A DNA stretch of 64,000 nucleotides from Mycobacterium gastri (GCF_002102175.1 NZ_LQOX01000109.1:28610-92609), one strand, 5' to 3'. Shown: positions 1 through 10,586, numbered from the stretch's first letter. Translations and numbers: made by a program. The notes: generated from the sequence alone by a model not told the origin.

Positions 1-450
1 GGCGTCAATCCTTTTGCATGGTCGATGTTGAACCAGGAGGAATGCGCCGGATGGACCCTTCACCACGTGGACGCCGATTTTGACGCCGGTGCGATCGTGG
101 ACGGGGTCAGGGTCCCGCTGGACTACACCCGATCCGTCCACGAGAATTTGCTCGACTCGGTGCCATGCGCGACGAATCTCGTGTGGTCGGCTATCCGGAC
201 TGCGGCAACCGGAGGGACTCTGGCCAGAATTCCGCAAGACGATGCGGCGGCACGCTACTACAGCTTCCTCGAAAGTGGTGACCTGCATCAGCTGGAAACG
301 CAAGGAATCAAAATGTGCCGGCCTGAGCGTGTGATTGTGACGGTGCTGAGATTTGCTCGACTAGCCGGGGCTACTCGGGCCAGCATTGCCGAGCTTGGCA
401 CCAAGATGCTCGCGGCCCTAGAAAGTGACTCGGCATGCCTGCGTGACTGA
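1..450 (+). CDS. Formyltransferase, C-terminal part (5' end outside window)
   Basis: The reading frame is open from the first base, so the gene starts upstream of the window. The visible 149 residues resemble the second half of the 10-formyl-tetrahydrofolate-dependent formyltransferase fold (Fmt, or sugar N-formyltransferases). They carry the pattern N-P-F-A-W followed by G-W-T-L-H-H-V-D and D-x-G-A-I-V, which in this family surrounds the catalytic Asp. The C-terminal 80 residues do not look like the tRNA-binding domain of Fmt, so modification of an amino-sugar or a small molecule is more likely than fMet-tRNA formylation. That substrate choice is inference. A hairpin lies 51 bases after the stop. 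Confidence 0.6.
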   Translation, partial: GVNPFAWSMLNQEECAGWTLHHVDADFDAGAIVDGVRVPLDYTRSVHENLLDSVPCATNLVWSAIRTAATGGTLARIPQDDAAARYYSFLESGDLHQLETQGIKMCRPERVIVTVLRFARLAGATRASIAELGTKMLAALESDSACLRD

Positions 451-500
451 TGCCCGGTGAGACGATAAATTCTTCATCGAATAGGGCCCCAATGGTTTGA

Positions 501-529
501 TAGCCCAGTGCTCACTGAGCATTGGGCTA
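501..529. terminator. Hairpin between convergent genes
   Basis: A 12-base-pair inverted repeat (TAGCCCAGTGCT / AGCATTGGGCTA, one G-T wobble) encloses a 5-base loop. It sits between the stop of the formyltransferase (450) and the stop of the convergent small gene (546), where a bidirectional terminator is expected. There is no T-run, which is common for mycobacterial hairpin terminators. Confidence 0.6.
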
Positions 530-545
530 TGCGGATTGAGCGGTT

Positions 546-866
546 CTAACGGCCTGGCGCGGGAGAAGGTGTGGGTGAAGGCTGCGCGTGGTTAGGTACA
601 CCGTGACCGCCGTCCGGAATTTCCATCACCATCGCGGGGTATTCACGCTGATGGTGATGGGGGTCGCTGGCATGTTCGCTGTAGACAGCCATGCCAAAGC
701 CTGCGAAGAATATTCCAGCAACGACTACTAGGGTCCCGACGACAACGGTGACCCACGCCGCGGCCTTGAAAATCTTTGGAATCTCCGATTTTGGTTCGAC
801 CATTGTTGGTGCCGGTGCTACTGTCTCAAAAGCTTCACTGATCGGATTCTTGGGTGTTTCAGTCAC
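546..866 (-). CDS. Small single-pass membrane protein, Pro-rich tail
   Basis: This 106-residue protein is not recognised. Residues 1-30 are polar and Pro/Glu-containing. One strong hydrophobic segment spans about 34-60 (A-W-V-T-V-V-V-G ... F-G-M). The rest is His- and Pro-rich, ending in a P-S-P-T-P-S-P tail. The layout suggests one transmembrane helix with a short external tail. It stands alone, convergent with the formyltransferase, and the 226 bases between its start and the PPE gene end show nothing I can name. Confidence 0.5.
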   Translation of the reverse strand: MTETPKNPISEAFETVAPAPTMVEPKSEIPKIFKAAAWVTVVVGTLVVVAGIFFAGFGMAVYSEHASDPHHHQREYPAMVMEIPDGGHGVPNHAQPSPTPSPAPGR

Positions 867-1092
867 GAGCCAATTTTAGTCGCATGAACTGAAAGTAGAC
901 TACTCATTCGCGAGGTAATGGCTGTGAGTTGATGAAGGCCAAAAATTTCTGTTTATGATTTCATCGCAGAGATCTTTTAGCGCATTGATACTGGTCCTCA
1001 GCAAACCGAATTACAGCAGTTTGGGAAGATCTTTCGTCGATCAATGCTCGTAATGTTGGATTAACCAGCACGAGAGCCGGAGAACAAATCCG

Positions 1093-2352
1093 CTACACTC
1101 CAGCAGCCGCCGCCGGCTGCGGATGCCAGGTGGCCGGCAACATCGGCACCTGCGCGCCATCACCGAACTCGGCACCTCGTACGGTGGCCAACCCACCAGC
1201 CTGCACCCCGGCCCCTTGTTCGGCAGTGCCGGCAAATCCTAATGACCCAGCACCCAGGTGGCTGGCCGTCGCCGACACCAACTGCGACTGCGACACCACC
1301 GCCGACACGCCCGCCACCGGCTCCACCGCAGCGACTTGCGTGGCCGCCACCGGAGTTGCCGCAGCCATAGCCGTCAATGGTGCGGTCGCGGTGGTCAGTC
1401 CCACCAACGGCACGCCCGGGACACCGGCGATCTGGGGGGCAACACCGCCAGCCAACATCCCGGCTAGCAGGGGAGAGAAACCCAAGAGATTCCCGATCAC
1501 CCACTCAAGCAGGATCTTTAGCAGACCGAAGTACCCGTAGGCCAGGAAGTACGCGACCAGCAAGCAATTGATACCAAACTGGATGAATAGCGGAGCATCT
1601 TCGATTAATTGGAGCACCAGCCCAATTACGTTAAGACTCAAGACATCTAATGCCAGCCAAAGCACCGCCCATCCGAGCGGAATGAGCTCCGACAGCAATG
1701 TCGGAAGTACTTCCCACAGCAGCCGGCCTACATAGTCCAGAAGCTCGGTGATTTGTTGCCATGGGAAGGGTGTGAGGGTGGTTTGGGCGATGGTGGTGGC
1801 GATGGTGCTGCCGGGTTTGGTGATGATGGGTGCGGGGGTGGTGTGAGGGGTGGTGACTAGTGCGGTGGTGGTGATTGCTTGGTAGGCGCTCATGGTGGTG
1901 GCGGCTTGGATCCACATGCGTAGGTAGTCGGCTTCGTTGAGCGCGATGGGGATGGTGTTGATGCCGAAGAAGTTGGTGGCCAGCAAGACCGCGTGGGTGG
2001 CGTGGTTGGCGGCCAGCTCACCTAGTGTCGGCATCGCTGCTAGGGCGCTGATGTAGGCCGTTGCGGCGGTTTCGTGGACCGCGGCGGCGGCGGCGCTGTC
2101 GGCGCTGGCTTGGGTCAACCACGCCAGATACGGCAGGTAGGCCGCCGCGCAGATCTGGGCGCTGAGACCGTGCCAGGCCACGGCTTCCATCCCGGCCAGT
2201 ACGGTGGTGAGTTCTTCTGCTACGGCGGCATATTCGGCGCTGAGCGACGACCATTGTGTGGCGGCTCCGATCAGCGGGGCCGGCCCGGGTCCGGCGCTGA
2301 GCAGCGCTGAATGTATCTCTGGTGGGGAAGCCATCCAGACCGGTGCGCTCAC
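1093..2352 (-). CDS. PPE family protein (copy 1), last gene of esx cluster
   Basis: This 419-residue PPE protein opens with the PPE domain (residues 1-180), including the P-P-E signature near residue 10 and the W-H-G turn at 60-62 that matches the WxG element by which PPE proteins pair with PE partners. It overlaps the upstream PE gene by 4 bases (ATGA), so the pair is translationally coupled. The PE-PPE dimer is expected to be exported by a type VII system. N-terminal sequence and neighbours match the PPE4/PPE46-48 group linked to ESX-3 and its esxS/esxR paralogue locus. Residues 1-166 are identical to the second PPE gene (3486-4745); the hydrophobic centre diverges, and the F-G-D ... P-A-T-W-H-P end is shared again. 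Confidence 0.93.
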   Translation of the reverse strand: MSAPVWMASPPEIHSALLSAGPGPAPLIGAATQWSSLSAEYAAVAEELTTVLAGMEAVAWHGLSAQICAAAYLPYLAWLTQASADSAAAAAVHETAATAYISALAAMPTLGELAANHATHAVLLATNFFGINTIPIALNEADYLRMWIQAATTMSAYQAITTTALVTTPHTTPAPIITKPGSTIATTIAQTTLTPFPWQQITELLDYVGRLLWEVLPTLLSELIPLGWAVLWLALDVLSLNVIGLVLQLIEDAPLFIQFGINCLLVAYFLAYGYFGLLKILLEWVIGNLLGFSPLLAGMLAGGVAPQIAGVPGVPLVGLTTATAPLTAMAAATPVAATQVAAVEPVAGVSAVVSQSQLVSATASHLGAGSLGFAGTAEQGAGVQAGGLATVRGAEFGDGAQVPMLPATWHPQPAAAAGV

Positions 2353-2677
2353 ATTGCACCGCCGGCGAGGCCGTAGGTCAGTGCTGCTGCGCTATCGCCG
2401 GCGGCGTAGCTGATCCCGGCGGTACCCAGGCCGACGCCGGAGCGGGTCAGCTCTTCGACTCCTTCGGTGGCCACCCCTACATGCTCGAGACCGCAAGCGC
2501 TTAAGCCGGCCGCGGTGCTCAACGACACCGGATCGGCCGCCGGTGCCACCACCGCGGAAATCATCGGCGCGGCAGCGGCATGCGCGGCCGCCAGCCGAGC
2601 GCTGAACGCCTCGACCGCGGCAGCCGCGCCCGCCAAGCCTTCAGGAACCACCCACAACGTCACCGCCACAACCCCTT
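1859..2677 (-). repeat. Direct repeat, PE + 5' PPE, copy 1
   Basis: The tract matches 4252-5070 at a constant offset of 2393 bases. I found two differences: c/a and c/t in the PE 5' half (near 2537 and 2558). It covers the whole PE gene and the first 166 codons of the PPE gene and stops within a few bases of the PE start codon. Confidence 0.9.
2349..2669 (-). CDS. PE family protein (copy 1)
   Basis: This 106-residue protein consists of a PE domain only. It begins at a GTG ([11 protein letters not shown]), the usual PE5/PE27A-type opening, and is helical and Ala-rich. It should form a heterodimer with the PPE protein whose start overlaps its stop, and that dimer is the likely type VII secretion substrate. 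It is almost base-for-base identical to the PE gene at 4742-5062; I see only two differing bases over the whole duplicated tract. Confidence 0.9.
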   Translation of the reverse strand: MAVTLWVVPEGLAGAAAAVEAFSARLAAAHAAAAPMISAVVAPAADPVSLSTAAGLSACGLEHVGVATEGVEELTRSGVGLGTAGISYAAGDSAAALTYGLAGGAM

Positions 2678-2810
2678 GCTACGAACGTCAGTCACTGCAC
2701 GTTTCATAGGCGACAATGCACCACTGCAATATTATCATACTGCTGGATTGTCGAGCGTTCGGCAGAGGCGATTGACAACCAGCTCACCGACACGTTGCCT
2801 TCGCAGGGGG

Positions 2811-3101
2811 TCAAGCTCCCCATTTGGCGGCTTCGGCGATGTCGCGGGCGCTCATCGCCAACGTGTTGGACTCATGAGTGGAGGCCATCGAGTGATAGGC
2901 GCGCACCAAGTCCTGCATGGCGTCATTCCACTGGGCCTGCCAGCCCTGATACGTCATTCCGGTGTTACCCTGCCACGCATTGGACAGTGCGGATTGTTCG
3001 CTAGCGATATCGGCACCCAGGCCCTGCAGCGTTCCCGCGTATCCCGACATATCCCCGGCGTGACCCAACATCGCCGCGTAGTTGTACATGATTTGTGACA
3101 T
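2811..3101 (-). CDS. esxR: ESAT-6-like protein EsxR/EsxH type
   Basis: This 96-residue WXG100 protein starts M-S-Q-I-M-Y-N-Y and has W-Q-G at 43-45 in the helical hairpin turn, like TB10.4 (EsxH) and its paralogue EsxR. I chose the ATG at 3101, giving the family's usual 96 residues, rather than the GTG one codon upstream. It lies 41 bases after esxS in the same direction, and the two should form a secreted 1:1 heterodimer. The order PE-PPE-esxS-esxR-PE-PPE equals the Rv3022A-Rv3018c locus, a paralogue of the ESX-3 substrates, so this copy is called esxR rather than esxH. No ESX machinery genes are in the window. Confidence 0.9.
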   Translation of the reverse strand: MSQIMYNYAAMLGHAGDMSGYAGTLQGLGADIASEQSALSNAWQGNTGMTYQGWQAQWNDAMQDLVRAYHSMASTHESNTLAMSARDIAEAAKWGA

Positions 3102-3142
3102 CACAAATTCCTTTCAAGAATTAGTTAGTAGAGGTGATCGAC

Positions 3143-3436
3143 TCAGAAACCGGTGTAGCTCGACGCCGCAGCAGCGTCGGCAGCCACATAAGTCCCGGCA
3201 GCATCACCGAGATTGGCCTGTGCGATATCCAGCAAGGCGTTGACCTTGCCCGCCGCCTCGACGAACCTCGCGTGCGCGGCCTGAAATGCCGCGGCCGATT
3301 CGCCCTGATGAAACGCCTGCGCCGACATCGCCGACTGCTCGGCAGAACCGATCGTGTGACGCATCAGCCCGGCCTTGGCGGCAAACGCCGACTGCGACGC
3401 GACCAACTGCGGGATGTGGGCATCCAACAAGCTCAC
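3143..3436 (-). CDS. esxS: ESAT-6-like protein EsxS/EsxG type
   Basis: This 97-residue Esx protein (M-S-L-L-D-A-H-I-P-Q) is close to EsxG/EsxS. As in that subfamily, the turn reads H-Q-G in place of WXG. Near the C-terminus it has Y-V-A-A-D, a YxxxD/E export signal used by type VII secretion. It precedes esxR and follows a PPE gene in the same operon. Partner and export route follow from the family; which ESX system exports it cannot be read from the sequence. Confidence 0.9.
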   Translation of the reverse strand: MSLLDAHIPQLVASQSAFAAKAGLMRHTIGSAEQSAMSAQAFHQGESAAAFQAAHARFVEAAGKVNALLDIAQANLGDAAGTYVAADAAAASSYTGF

Positions 3437-3485
3437 AACATATCTCCTGTCTACTTGATCTTTCTGACAATCCGGCCGTGATACA

Positions 3486-4745
3486 TCACACCGCGACCGG
3501 GACTAATCCGCTATCCGCTAGTGTTGCAACCAAATCCGGATGCCAAGTGGCCGGCAACATCGGCACCTGCGCGGCATCGCCGAACTCGACACCCCGCATG
3601 GCTGCCAGCCCGCCAGCCTGTACCCCAGCTCCGTGTTGGACCGTGCCAGCAAACCCCAATGCACCCTGGTGCCCGGCTGTTACCGACACCAATTGCGCCG
3701 GCGACACCGCGCCGATGCCCGCCGCCGGCTCCGTCGCGGCGACTTCGGCAGCGGCCACCGGCGCTATCGCAGCCATACCCGTCACTGAAGCGGCCGCACT
3801 CGAAGCAGCAGAACTTGGCGACGCCAATGCCGCAGCCGCCGCGGGCGTCAAAGTCGGCCCGATCAAAGCGAAGTTTCCGATGATCCAGTCAATCACTATT
3901 CCGAGGACATGTAGGGGAGCAACAAAAGGTACCAGCACGGCTGAGATTCCGAAGACCGGAGTTGCGACCAACCAGAACACGGCTGCAAAGGCGAGATATT
4001 CCGCAAGAGTGACATTGCCCGCAAAAAGCGATAGAGCAGCTCCAATAAAGAGAAGCGGCACAACCCAGATCGTGAGGAGAAGAGCCCAAAAGGCGACAAT
4101 ATAGAGGGGCTCCAACAGGATGGCTAGGCCAATATATTCGAGGATCTCCCACAACGGGAAGGGTGTGAGGGTGGTTTGGGCGGCGGTGGCGGCGATGGTG
4201 CCGGCGGGTTTGATGATGGCTGGTGCGGGGGTGATGTGTGGGGCGCCGGCCAGTGCGGTGGTGGTGATTGCTTGGTAGGCGCTCATGGTGGTGGCGGCTT
4301 GGATCCACATGCGTAGGTAGTCGGCTTCGTTGAGCGCGATGGGGATGGTGTTGATGCCGAAGAAGTTGGTGGCCAGCAAGACCGCGTGGGTGGCGTGGTT
4401 GGCGGCCAGCTCACCTAGTGTCGGCATCGCTGCTAGGGCGCTGATGTAGGCCGTTGCGGCGGTTTCGTGGACCGCGGCGGCGGCGGCGCTGTCGGCGCTG
4501 GCTTGGGTCAACCACGCCAGATACGGCAGGTAGGCCGCCGCGCAGATCTGGGCGCTGAGACCGTGCCAGGCCACGGCTTCCATCCCGGCCAGTACGGTGG
4601 TGAGTTCTTCTGCTACGGCGGCATATTCGGCGCTGAGCGACGACCATTGTGTGGCGGCTCCGATCAGCGGGGCCGGCCCGGGTCCGGCGCTGAGCAGCGC
4701 TGAATGTATCTCTGGTGGGGAAGCCATCCAGACCGGTGCGCTCAC
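3486..4745 (-). CDS. PPE family protein (copy 2), upstream of esxSR
   Basis: This 419-residue PPE protein has the same first 166 residues as copy 1 (P-P-E motif, W-H-G turn). From residue 167 it has a different hydrophobic middle with several membrane-like stretches (around 200-290), then an Ala-rich linker and a C-terminus of the same type. Its start overlaps the upstream PE stop by 4 bases. It is the first PPE of the PE-PPE-esxS-esxR-PE-PPE block. The exact identity of the 5' half against the divergent 3' half is unusual (see findings). Confidence 0.93.
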   Translation of the reverse strand: MSAPVWMASPPEIHSALLSAGPGPAPLIGAATQWSSLSAEYAAVAEELTTVLAGMEAVAWHGLSAQICAAAYLPYLAWLTQASADSAAAAAVHETAATAYISALAAMPTLGELAANHATHAVLLATNFFGINTIPIALNEADYLRMWIQAATTMSAYQAITTTALAGAPHITPAPAIIKPAGTIAATAAQTTLTPFPLWEILEYIGLAILLEPLYIVAFWALLLTIWVVPLLFIGAALSLFAGNVTLAEYLAFAAVFWLVATPVFGISAVLVPFVAPLHVLGIVIDWIIGNFALIGPTLTPAAAAALASPSSAASSAAASVTGMAAIAPVAAAEVAATEPAAGIGAVSPAQLVSVTAGHQGALGFAGTVQHGAGVQAGGLAAMRGVEFGDAAQVPMLPATWHPDLVATLADSGLVPVAV

Positions 4746-5070
4746 ATTGCACCGCCGGCGAGGCCGTAGGTCAGTGCTGCTGCGCTATCGCCGGCGGCGT
4801 AGCTGATCCCGGCGGTACCCAGGCCGACGCCGGAGCGGGTCAGCTCTTCGACTCCTTCGGTGGCCACCCCTACATGCTCGAGACCGCAAGCGCTTAAGCC
4901 GGCCGCGGTGCTCAACGACACCGGATCGGCCGCCGGTGCAACCACCGCGGAAATCATCGGTGCGGCAGCGGCATGCGCGGCCGCCAGCCGAGCGCTGAAC
5001 GCCTCGACCGCGGCAGCCGCGCCCGCCAAGCCTTCAGGAACCACCCACAACGTCACCGCCACAACCCCTT
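4252..5070 (-). repeat. Direct repeat, PE + 5' PPE, copy 2
   Basis: Partner of 1859-2677. Outside the tract the PPE genes are only moderately similar, which points to recent gene conversion or recombination rather than simple old duplication. Confidence 0.9.
4742..5062 (-). CDS. PE family protein (copy 2), first gene of esx cluster
   Basis: This 106-residue PE protein has the same amino-acid sequence as copy 1. A longer reading from an ATG at 5113 is open, but the GTG at 5062 gives the same start as the paralogue and removes a non-homologous 17-residue prefix, so it is preferred. It is the first gene of the six-gene cluster, so the promoter should lie in the 330 bases between here and the kinase gene end at 5393. 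Apart from the outer end of the duplicated tract I see nothing nameable there. Confidence 0.88.
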   Translation of the reverse strand: MAVTLWVVPEGLAGAAAAVEAFSARLAAAHAAAAPMISAVVAPAADPVSLSTAAGLSACGLEHVGVATEGVEELTRSGVGLGTAGISYAAGDSAAALTYGLAGGAM

Positions 5071-5392
5071 TCGATGGATCTCCCAGCGAAACTGGCCCGG
5101 CGCAGCATTCCACCGAGCAGTACGACTGTATTGAATCAGATACAACTGCATTGGCCTACAGTTGCATGCGGCAACTGTGTGTGTCAACCCCCCAGTTTCC
5201 GTTCAGCTACCCGACTGTTGCGGCTGTACGGCCCGACGGGTTCGCACTGCATCCAGACAACGCGGGGAGTGAGCCGCTGATGTCGAGCTGATGCTGGCTG
5301 TGGCCGTGGTGTTGTGACACAGCTCAGACTCGTTATGATCGATTGTCTGGCAAGGCAACTGGACCTGAGCCAGCGCAGACCACCTGCCCTGC

Positions 5393-7291
5393 CTACTTCT
5401 GCCGAAGCGCCACAATCTGGTCATTGCGGCCGCCGACGTAGACGGTGCCCATGTTGTCGACCGCCAAACCCCAGGGATTGTCGAGGCCGGTGAAGTGCAG
5501 CTCGACTTGCGTCGAAGAACCTGGCGGGAGTTTGAGTATCCGGCCGCTGCCCTTGTTGGTGACATACACTGCGCCCTCGCTGTCGACCGTGACGCCGCCG
5601 GGTTGCTTGAGTCCGGTAAAGGGCAGCGTCGATTGCGTTGTCGTGCCGGCAGCCAACGCGAGAACCCGATTGTTGCCGCCATCGGCCACGATCACCGTTC
5701 CGCTGCTGTCCACTACCAAACCGGTCGGATCGCTAAGGCCGGTGAAGGGTAGTTCGAACTGTGTGTTCGAACCGGCGTTAAGTCCGACCACTCGATTCTT
5801 CGCAGTGTCGGTGACGTAGACGGTGCGGCTGCTGTCCACCGACAACCCGGTCGGATTGCTGAGGTCGGTAAAGGGCAGGGTGATTTGGGTTTTCGAGCCG
5901 GTGGGAAGTACGACAACCCGCTTGTTGCCGGCGTCGTTGACGTAGACGGTGCCGCTGTCGTCTGCTGTCACACCGGTCGGATAGCTGAGCCCGTCGAAAG
6001 GTAGTACAACCGGTGTGGTTGAGCCCGCGAACAAAGCCAGTATCCGATTGTGCTGGGTATCACCGACGTAGACCGTGCCGCCACTGTCGACCGACAGACC
6101 GTGCGGGTCACGAAGGCCGGTGAAAGGCAGCACCACCTGCTGAAATTCGCCGCGTCCTGGACTCAGCTTGCTGACGGTGATCATGGCCGCAACAGTCACA
6201 GCCACCGTGAGCAGCGCAGCGGCCCAGATGGCGACAGCCTTGCGGCGCCACCATGGCCGCGACGGTAACCGTGTCATCTCGGCCGGCGGTGCGGCAGCGG
6301 GTTCTTGCCCCGGGACGGAGAGCGCCTCTGCCAGCCGTCGCGGCATCGTCGGCGGGGCCGGGACATGCTGCGGTGGCGACCGTGGCGCGATCTGGGGTTG
6401 ACCGCGAGTGCCAGGGTGGGCGTGGGCATCGACGGGGTAGGGGATTGGCGGCTGTGGCCGAACGGACGGCTGCGGCGCAGGCGTGGTCAGGGCGTCGTGG
6501 GCGGCTCGCGCCAATTCGGCTGCGGTCTCGTAGCGGTCGCCGGGATTCTTGGCCATACCTTTCGCGATGACCATGTCCAACTTCACTGGCAGCCCGGCAA
6601 TGGTGCTCGACGGCCGTGGCGGCGGAGTCTCGAGGTGGCTGGTGATCTGTTGCTCCAGGCTGTCACCGGGAAACGGGTGCTGCGCGGTCAAGCACTCATA
6701 GAGCACACAGGCCAATGAGTAGATATCCGAGCGGGCGTCGACCTGTCCCATGCTGAGCCGTTCGGGGGCCATGTAATGGCAGGTTCCGATCACATCGCCG
6801 ACCGTTGTCAAGCCCACTTCGCCCGCCGCGCGCGCGATTCCGAAATCGATCAGATAGGCGAAGTCGTCGACGTCGAGCAAAATGTTTGACGGCTTGACGT
6901 CCCGGTGCAACAGCCCATCCCGGTGCGCGGCGTGCAGCGCCTTGGCAACCTGCTCGATGATGCGCACCGCCCGCATCGGCGGCAGCGGCCCGCGGCTGAG
7001 CACCGACTGTAGGTCGCGGCCCTCGATCAACCGCATGTCCACGAACAGTCGTCCGTTGATCTCCCCGTAGGTGTGGATCGGGATGAGATGTGGGTTGCTC
7101 AATCGTGCTGCGGCGTGAGCTTCGCGACGGAACCGCTGCTGGAACACCTCGTCGTCGGAAATGTCGGCTGGCAGGATCTTGAGCGCGACGACCCGGTCGG
7201 TGACGGTGTCATAGGCGCGCCACACCTCGCCCATGCCGCCGCGGCCCAATAACTCGATCAGCCGGTATCTCCCGAACGAAGTTCCCTCCAA
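5393..7291 (-). CDS. Ser/Thr protein kinase with NHL-repeat sensor (PknD-like)
   Basis: Eukaryotic-type membrane kinase. An N-terminal kinase domain (about residues 1-270) has the glycine loop G-R-G-G-M-G, the VALK lysine, catalytic H-R-D-V-K-P-S-N and metal-binding D-F-G. A Pro-rich linker follows, then one transmembrane helix (A-I-W-A-A-A-L-L-T-V-A-V). The outside domain has six repeats of the form L-P-F-T-G-L-x-x-P-x-G-L-x-V-D, a six-bladed NHL propeller as in PknD. The TTG at 7291 is chosen because GGGAGG lies just upstream and the protein then begins right before the kinase fold; ATG 7330 and GTG 7339 are alternatives. It may sense a wall or extracellular ligand; substrates are unknown. 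It is probably a PknD paralogue, since the usual phosphate-transport neighbours are absent. Confidence 0.9.
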   Translation of the reverse strand: MEGTSFGRYRLIELLGRGGMGEVWRAYDTVTDRVVALKILPADISDDEVFQQRFRREAHAAARLSNPHLIPIHTYGEINGRLFVDMRLIEGRDLQSVLSRGPLPPMRAVRIIEQVAKALHAAHRDGLLHRDVKPSNILLDVDDFAYLIDFGIARAAGEVGLTTVGDVIGTCHYMAPERLSMGQVDARSDIYSLACVLYECLTAQHPFPGDSLEQQITSHLETPPPRPSSTIAGLPVKLDMVIAKGMAKNPGDRYETAAELARAAHDALTTPAPQPSVRPQPPIPYPVDAHAHPGTRGQPQIAPRSPPQHVPAPPTMPRRLAEALSVPGQEPAAAPPAEMTRLPSRPWWRRKAVAIWAAALLTVAVTVAAMITVSKLSPGRGEFQQVVLPFTGLRDPHGLSVDSGGTVYVGDTQHNRILALFAGSTTPVVLPFDGLSYPTGVTADDSGTVYVNDAGNKRVVVLPTGSKTQITLPFTDLSNPTGLSVDSSRTVYVTDTAKNRVVGLNAGSNTQFELPFTGLSDPTGLVVDSSGTVIVADGGNNRVLALAAGTTTQSTLPFTGLKQPGGVTVDSEGAVYVTNKGSGRILKLPPGSSTQVELHFTGLDNPWGLAVDNMGTVYVGGRNDQIVALRQK

Positions 7292-7547
7292 CGAGCCCTC
7301 CCAGCAACCGCCAGCAACTGGCCAGACCATACGCGGCACCGGTAACAGTTGCAGGCATTTCGATGCGCCACGGCGCTCCCGATCCGCGCTCGCGTTGTGA
7401 ACCAGCCACTACGAAACTACCGGTCCGCCACGGCTGGGGCCGTTACGTGTGGCTGCTGGCCGAAGGCTGGCATCGCCCGCTGGCCGCACGGTCTGTATTG
7501 GTGACGGGGAGACAGGGGCTAACAGCTGCTCGTGCACACGGCCAAGC

Positions 7548-10500
7548 TCAACCGCGTTGCGCATACCCGATCGCCTCCTCGGTGGACAATCGAGCACCCT
7601 CCGCCCAGAAGGCATCGAAATCGCTCTGCCCCAACGCCTCTCGGACAGCGGCGACGGCAGCGTCATACCCCGCTTGATACATCGGGAAGCGGGGGTGGCC
7701 CATGCGCCGCCGGACCGCCTCCGCTGCGCCCAGCAGACGCGCCGCGTACGCATGGTTGTCGTCGTTGACAGCAAGGCGGGCAAGGCATTCCAGCGTGTCA
7801 TCCACTCGCAGGTATCCCTGGGTGCGGGCGGCGACGGTCAGGGCATCGTGGGCGTCGCGTGCGGCCTGCTCCGGCTCGTCCTGCGCGATCGCGATAAAAG
7901 CCCGCACCAGCAGCGCCATCATGCGATACCAACCGGGCACCACCGCGAGCATCTCGTCGGCGAAACGCCGAGCAGCGCCCGGGTCATCGCACGCTAACCA
8001 AGCCTCGGGCAACGGGGCGACGCTCCTGGTGAACACCTCACGTAGCGGATTGGTCTGCTGCAGGGCCGTCTCGGCTGCTTTCCTGGCCGCCGCGGCGTCG
8101 CCGCGCGCGAGGGCGGCGTTGGCGAACACCGAGTACACCGCGTCGGCGAAGTAACCGCCCATCGTGGTTGCCGCCGCCAACGCGGACTGCGCTGCCGCCT
8201 GAGCAGCGTCGGCCTGGCCGTGGAATCCGAGCACCTCGCTGAGGCTCACATAACTGAAGACCGCCATGGTGAGGTCACCGGCCGCCTCGGCCTCCTCGGT
8301 CACCGAACGAGCTACCTTGGCCGCGCGGTCGAGGTTCCCTTGAATCATCAATGCGGTGCTCAGCCACGCCCGGCAGTTCCGGGAGAAGAACCGGTCGTCC
8401 AGCGCATCGGCGAGCTCACGTCCCTGTTCGCCGGCCGCGATTGCCGGGACAGGTTCGCCGGCCATTACTGCCGCGGTCGCCTGGTAGCTGAAGATTTGGC
8501 ACAGGCTTCGCCGATCACCGGTCGCCCGGACCAGATCGATCGCCTCGTTGAAGTAGGGCTGGGACAGCCCGGGGTCGTAGAGGGCAAGCATTCCGCAGGC
8601 GATCAGGGCGCGGGCAATGAGTGCGGGGTCGCCGAGGTCGCGCGCGACGGCCAGCGCCTCCTGCGCTCGTCCCAGCTCCGCCGGTATGCCGACCCAGCTG
8701 GCGAGGATGCAGTACTGGGCCACCGCTCCCGCCCACACCGCCGGTGCTATTGCCGAGTGATCCTCGCCGGCCAAAATGGCCGATAGCCCGGCCAGCGCCT
8801 CTTGGACACGTCCGCCCCGTAACCACAAGGGCCGCAACGAAGAAATGAGCTGCAACGCGGTGTCCAGGTCGCCGTTTTCCCGGCTCCAGGTGAATGCTGC
8901 TCGGAGATTGTCGATTTCGGTTTGCGCCCAACGCAGCAGCCGCTCGTCGCTACGGTGACCCTGCGCCTCCAATTCGGCGGCCATGCCCGTGTAGTAATCG
9001 CGGTGCCGGGTGCGCACCTCGTCGGTTTCGCCGGACTCGTCGAGCTTGTCTTGCGCGTACTGGCGCACGGTTTCCAGCAGCCGGTATCGCATCCCGTCGC
9101 CGGTATCGTCGGCGACCACCAGGGACTTGTCGACCAACAGGCCCAGTTGGTCAAGAAGCTGGTAGCTTTCGACTGCGTTGCCGGCGCCGACAGCTTGGGC
9201 GGCGTCGAGATCAAATCCACCGGCGAACACCGCGAGCCTGCGAAACAGCACCCGCTCGGGTTCGGTCAACAACGCATGCGACCAATCCACCGAGGCCCGC
9301 AGCGTCTGCTGGCGGCGCACCGCGGTGCGCGCACCCCCGGTGAGTAACCGGAACCGGTCATGCAGGCCGTCCACGATCTGCTGCAACGACAGCGCCCGAA
9401 TACGCGCCGCAGCAAGCTCGATCGCCAGCGGCATGCCGTCCAAGCGCCGGCAGATCTCTTCAACCAGCGCGAGATTGTCTTCGCCGGCACCGAACTCGGG
9501 GCGGGCGTGGCGGGCGCGGTCGGTGAACAACTCGACGGCCTCGTCGGTCACGGACAACGACGGCACCCGCCAGCTCAGCTCGCCGGGCACCCCAAGGGGC
9601 TCACGGCTGGTGGCCAGGATCGTCAACCGTGGGCACGCCGCCAGCAGCGCGACCACCATGGTCCCGCACGCGTCGAGCAGATGCTCGCAATTATCCAGCA
9701 GTAGCAATGCTTTTCGCTCGCCGAGGAATCGGACCAGCAAGTCCATGGTGGAGCGGCCCGGTTGATCGGGCAGACCCAACGTGCGTGCGACAGTGACCGG
9801 TGCGACGGCAGGGTTGGTGATCGGAGCCAAGTCGACGTACCACAGCCCTTCGGGGAACTCGGTAGTGAGTTGGGAGCCGACCTGTACCGCAAGGCGGGTC
9901 TTGCCGGCACCCCCGGCCCCGGTCAACGTCACCAGCCGCTCGCCGGTCAACAGCCGGTGCAACTCCGCCATTTCGGCCTGGCGCCCGACGAAAGTCGTCA
10001 ATTGAGCCGGAAGATTATGTGACGCAGCAACATTGCGGACGCGCAGCGGTGGGAAGTCGTTGCGCAAGTCGGGATGGCACAGCTGGACGACGCGTTCCGG
10101 GCGTGGCAGATCCCGCAGTGGGTGGTTACCCAGATCGGCCAGCCACACCCCGTCGGGGAGATGATCGACGACCAGCGGCTCGGTCGCCCCGGACAGCACG
10201 GTTTGGCCGCCATGGGCCAGATCGCGCAGCCGCGCGGTGCGGTTGACAGTCGGTCCGGCGTAGTTTGCCTCGTCGCGCAGCTGAATCTCGCCGGTGTGGA
10301 TCCCGATGCGCAACCGAATCGGGGCCAGCGGCGCTCGCTGCAACTCCAACGCGCAGGCCACCGCGTCGCTGGCGCGGGCGAAGGCGGCCACAAAACTGTC
10401 ACCCTCGCCCTGTTCCAGTGGGCGTGCCCCGTCGTGCGCGGCGATGGTCTCGTCGACGGTGCGGTTGAGCTGGGTCAGCGCGGCGGTCATCGTCTCGGGC

Positions 10501-10586
10501 TGGGTTTCCCACAGCCGCGTCGAGCCCTCGACATCAGCCAGCAGCAGCGTCACCGTCCCCGTCGGCAGCAACTTGCTCACGCCCAT
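7548..10586 (-). CDS. Class III nucleotidyl cyclase / NB-ARC-type ATPase / TPR regulator, no LuxR domain
   Basis: A 1012-residue signalling protein of the Rv0386/Rv1358/Rv2488c type. Residues 10-170 form a class III cyclase domain with metal Asp residues in L-A-D-V-E-G-S-T and G-E-G-D-S-F and the transition-state N-R pair in P-T-V-N-R-T-A-R. The base-selecting positions read Gln and Asn, as I recall for Rv0386, so activity or specificity may be unusual. An AAA/NB-ARC ATPase follows (Walker [15 protein letters not shown] Walker B), then TPR-like helices. The protein stops after A-I-G-Y-A-Q-R-G, exactly where homologues continue into a LuxR helix-turn-helix. It lies 256 bases upstream of the kinase gene on the same strand. 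Confidence 0.88.
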   Translation of the reverse strand: MGVSKLLPTGTVTLLLADVEGSTRLWETQPETMTAALTQLNRTVDETIAAHDGARPLEQGEGDSFVAAFARASDAVACALELQRAPLAPIRLRIGIHTGEIQLRDEANYAGPTVNRTARLRDLAHGGQTVLSGATEPLVVDHLPDGVWLADLGNHPLRDLPRPERVVQLCHPDLRNDFPPLRVRNVAASHNLPAQLTTFVGRQAEMAELHRLLTGERLVTLTGAGGAGKTRLAVQVGSQLTTEFPEGLWYVDLAPITNPAVAPVTVARTLGLPDQPGRSTMDLLVRFLGERKALLLLDNCEHLLDACGTMVVALLAACPRLTILATSREPLGVPGELSWRVPSLSVTDEAVELFTDRARHARPEFGAGEDNLALVEEICRRLDGMPLAIELAAARIRALSLQQIVDGLHDRFRLLTGGARTAVRRQQTLRASVDWSHALLTEPERVLFRRLAVFAGGFDLDAAQAVGAGNAVESYQLLDQLGLLVDKSLVVADDTGDGMRYRLLETVRQYAQDKLDESGETDEVRTRHRDYYTGMAAELEAQGHRSDERLLRWAQTEIDNLRAAFTWSRENGDLDTALQLISSLRPLWLRGGRVQEALAGLSAILAGEDHSAIAPAVWAGAVAQYCILASWVGIPAELGRAQEALAVARDLGDPALIARALIACGMLALYDPGLSQPYFNEAIDLVRATGDRRSLCQIFSYQATAAVMAGEPVPAIAAGEQGRELADALDDRFFSRNCRAWLSTALMIQGNLDRAAKVARSVTEEAEAAGDLTMAVFSYVSLSEVLGFHGQADAAQAAAQSALAAATTMGGYFADAVYSVFANAALARGDAAAARKAAETALQQTNPLREVFTRSVAPLPEAWLACDDPGAARRFADEMLAVVPGWYRMMALLVRAFIAIAQDEPEQAARDAHDALTVAARTQGYLRVDDTLECLARLAVNDDNHAYAARLLGAAEAVRRRMGHPRFPMYQAGYDAAVAAVREALGQSDFDAFWAEGARLSTEEAIGYAQRG

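Noticed and set aside
5843..6140. Periodic DNA similarity in the kinase gene
   Set aside because: Explained by the NHL protein repeats (about 42 codons each), not by a mobile or regulatory repeat.
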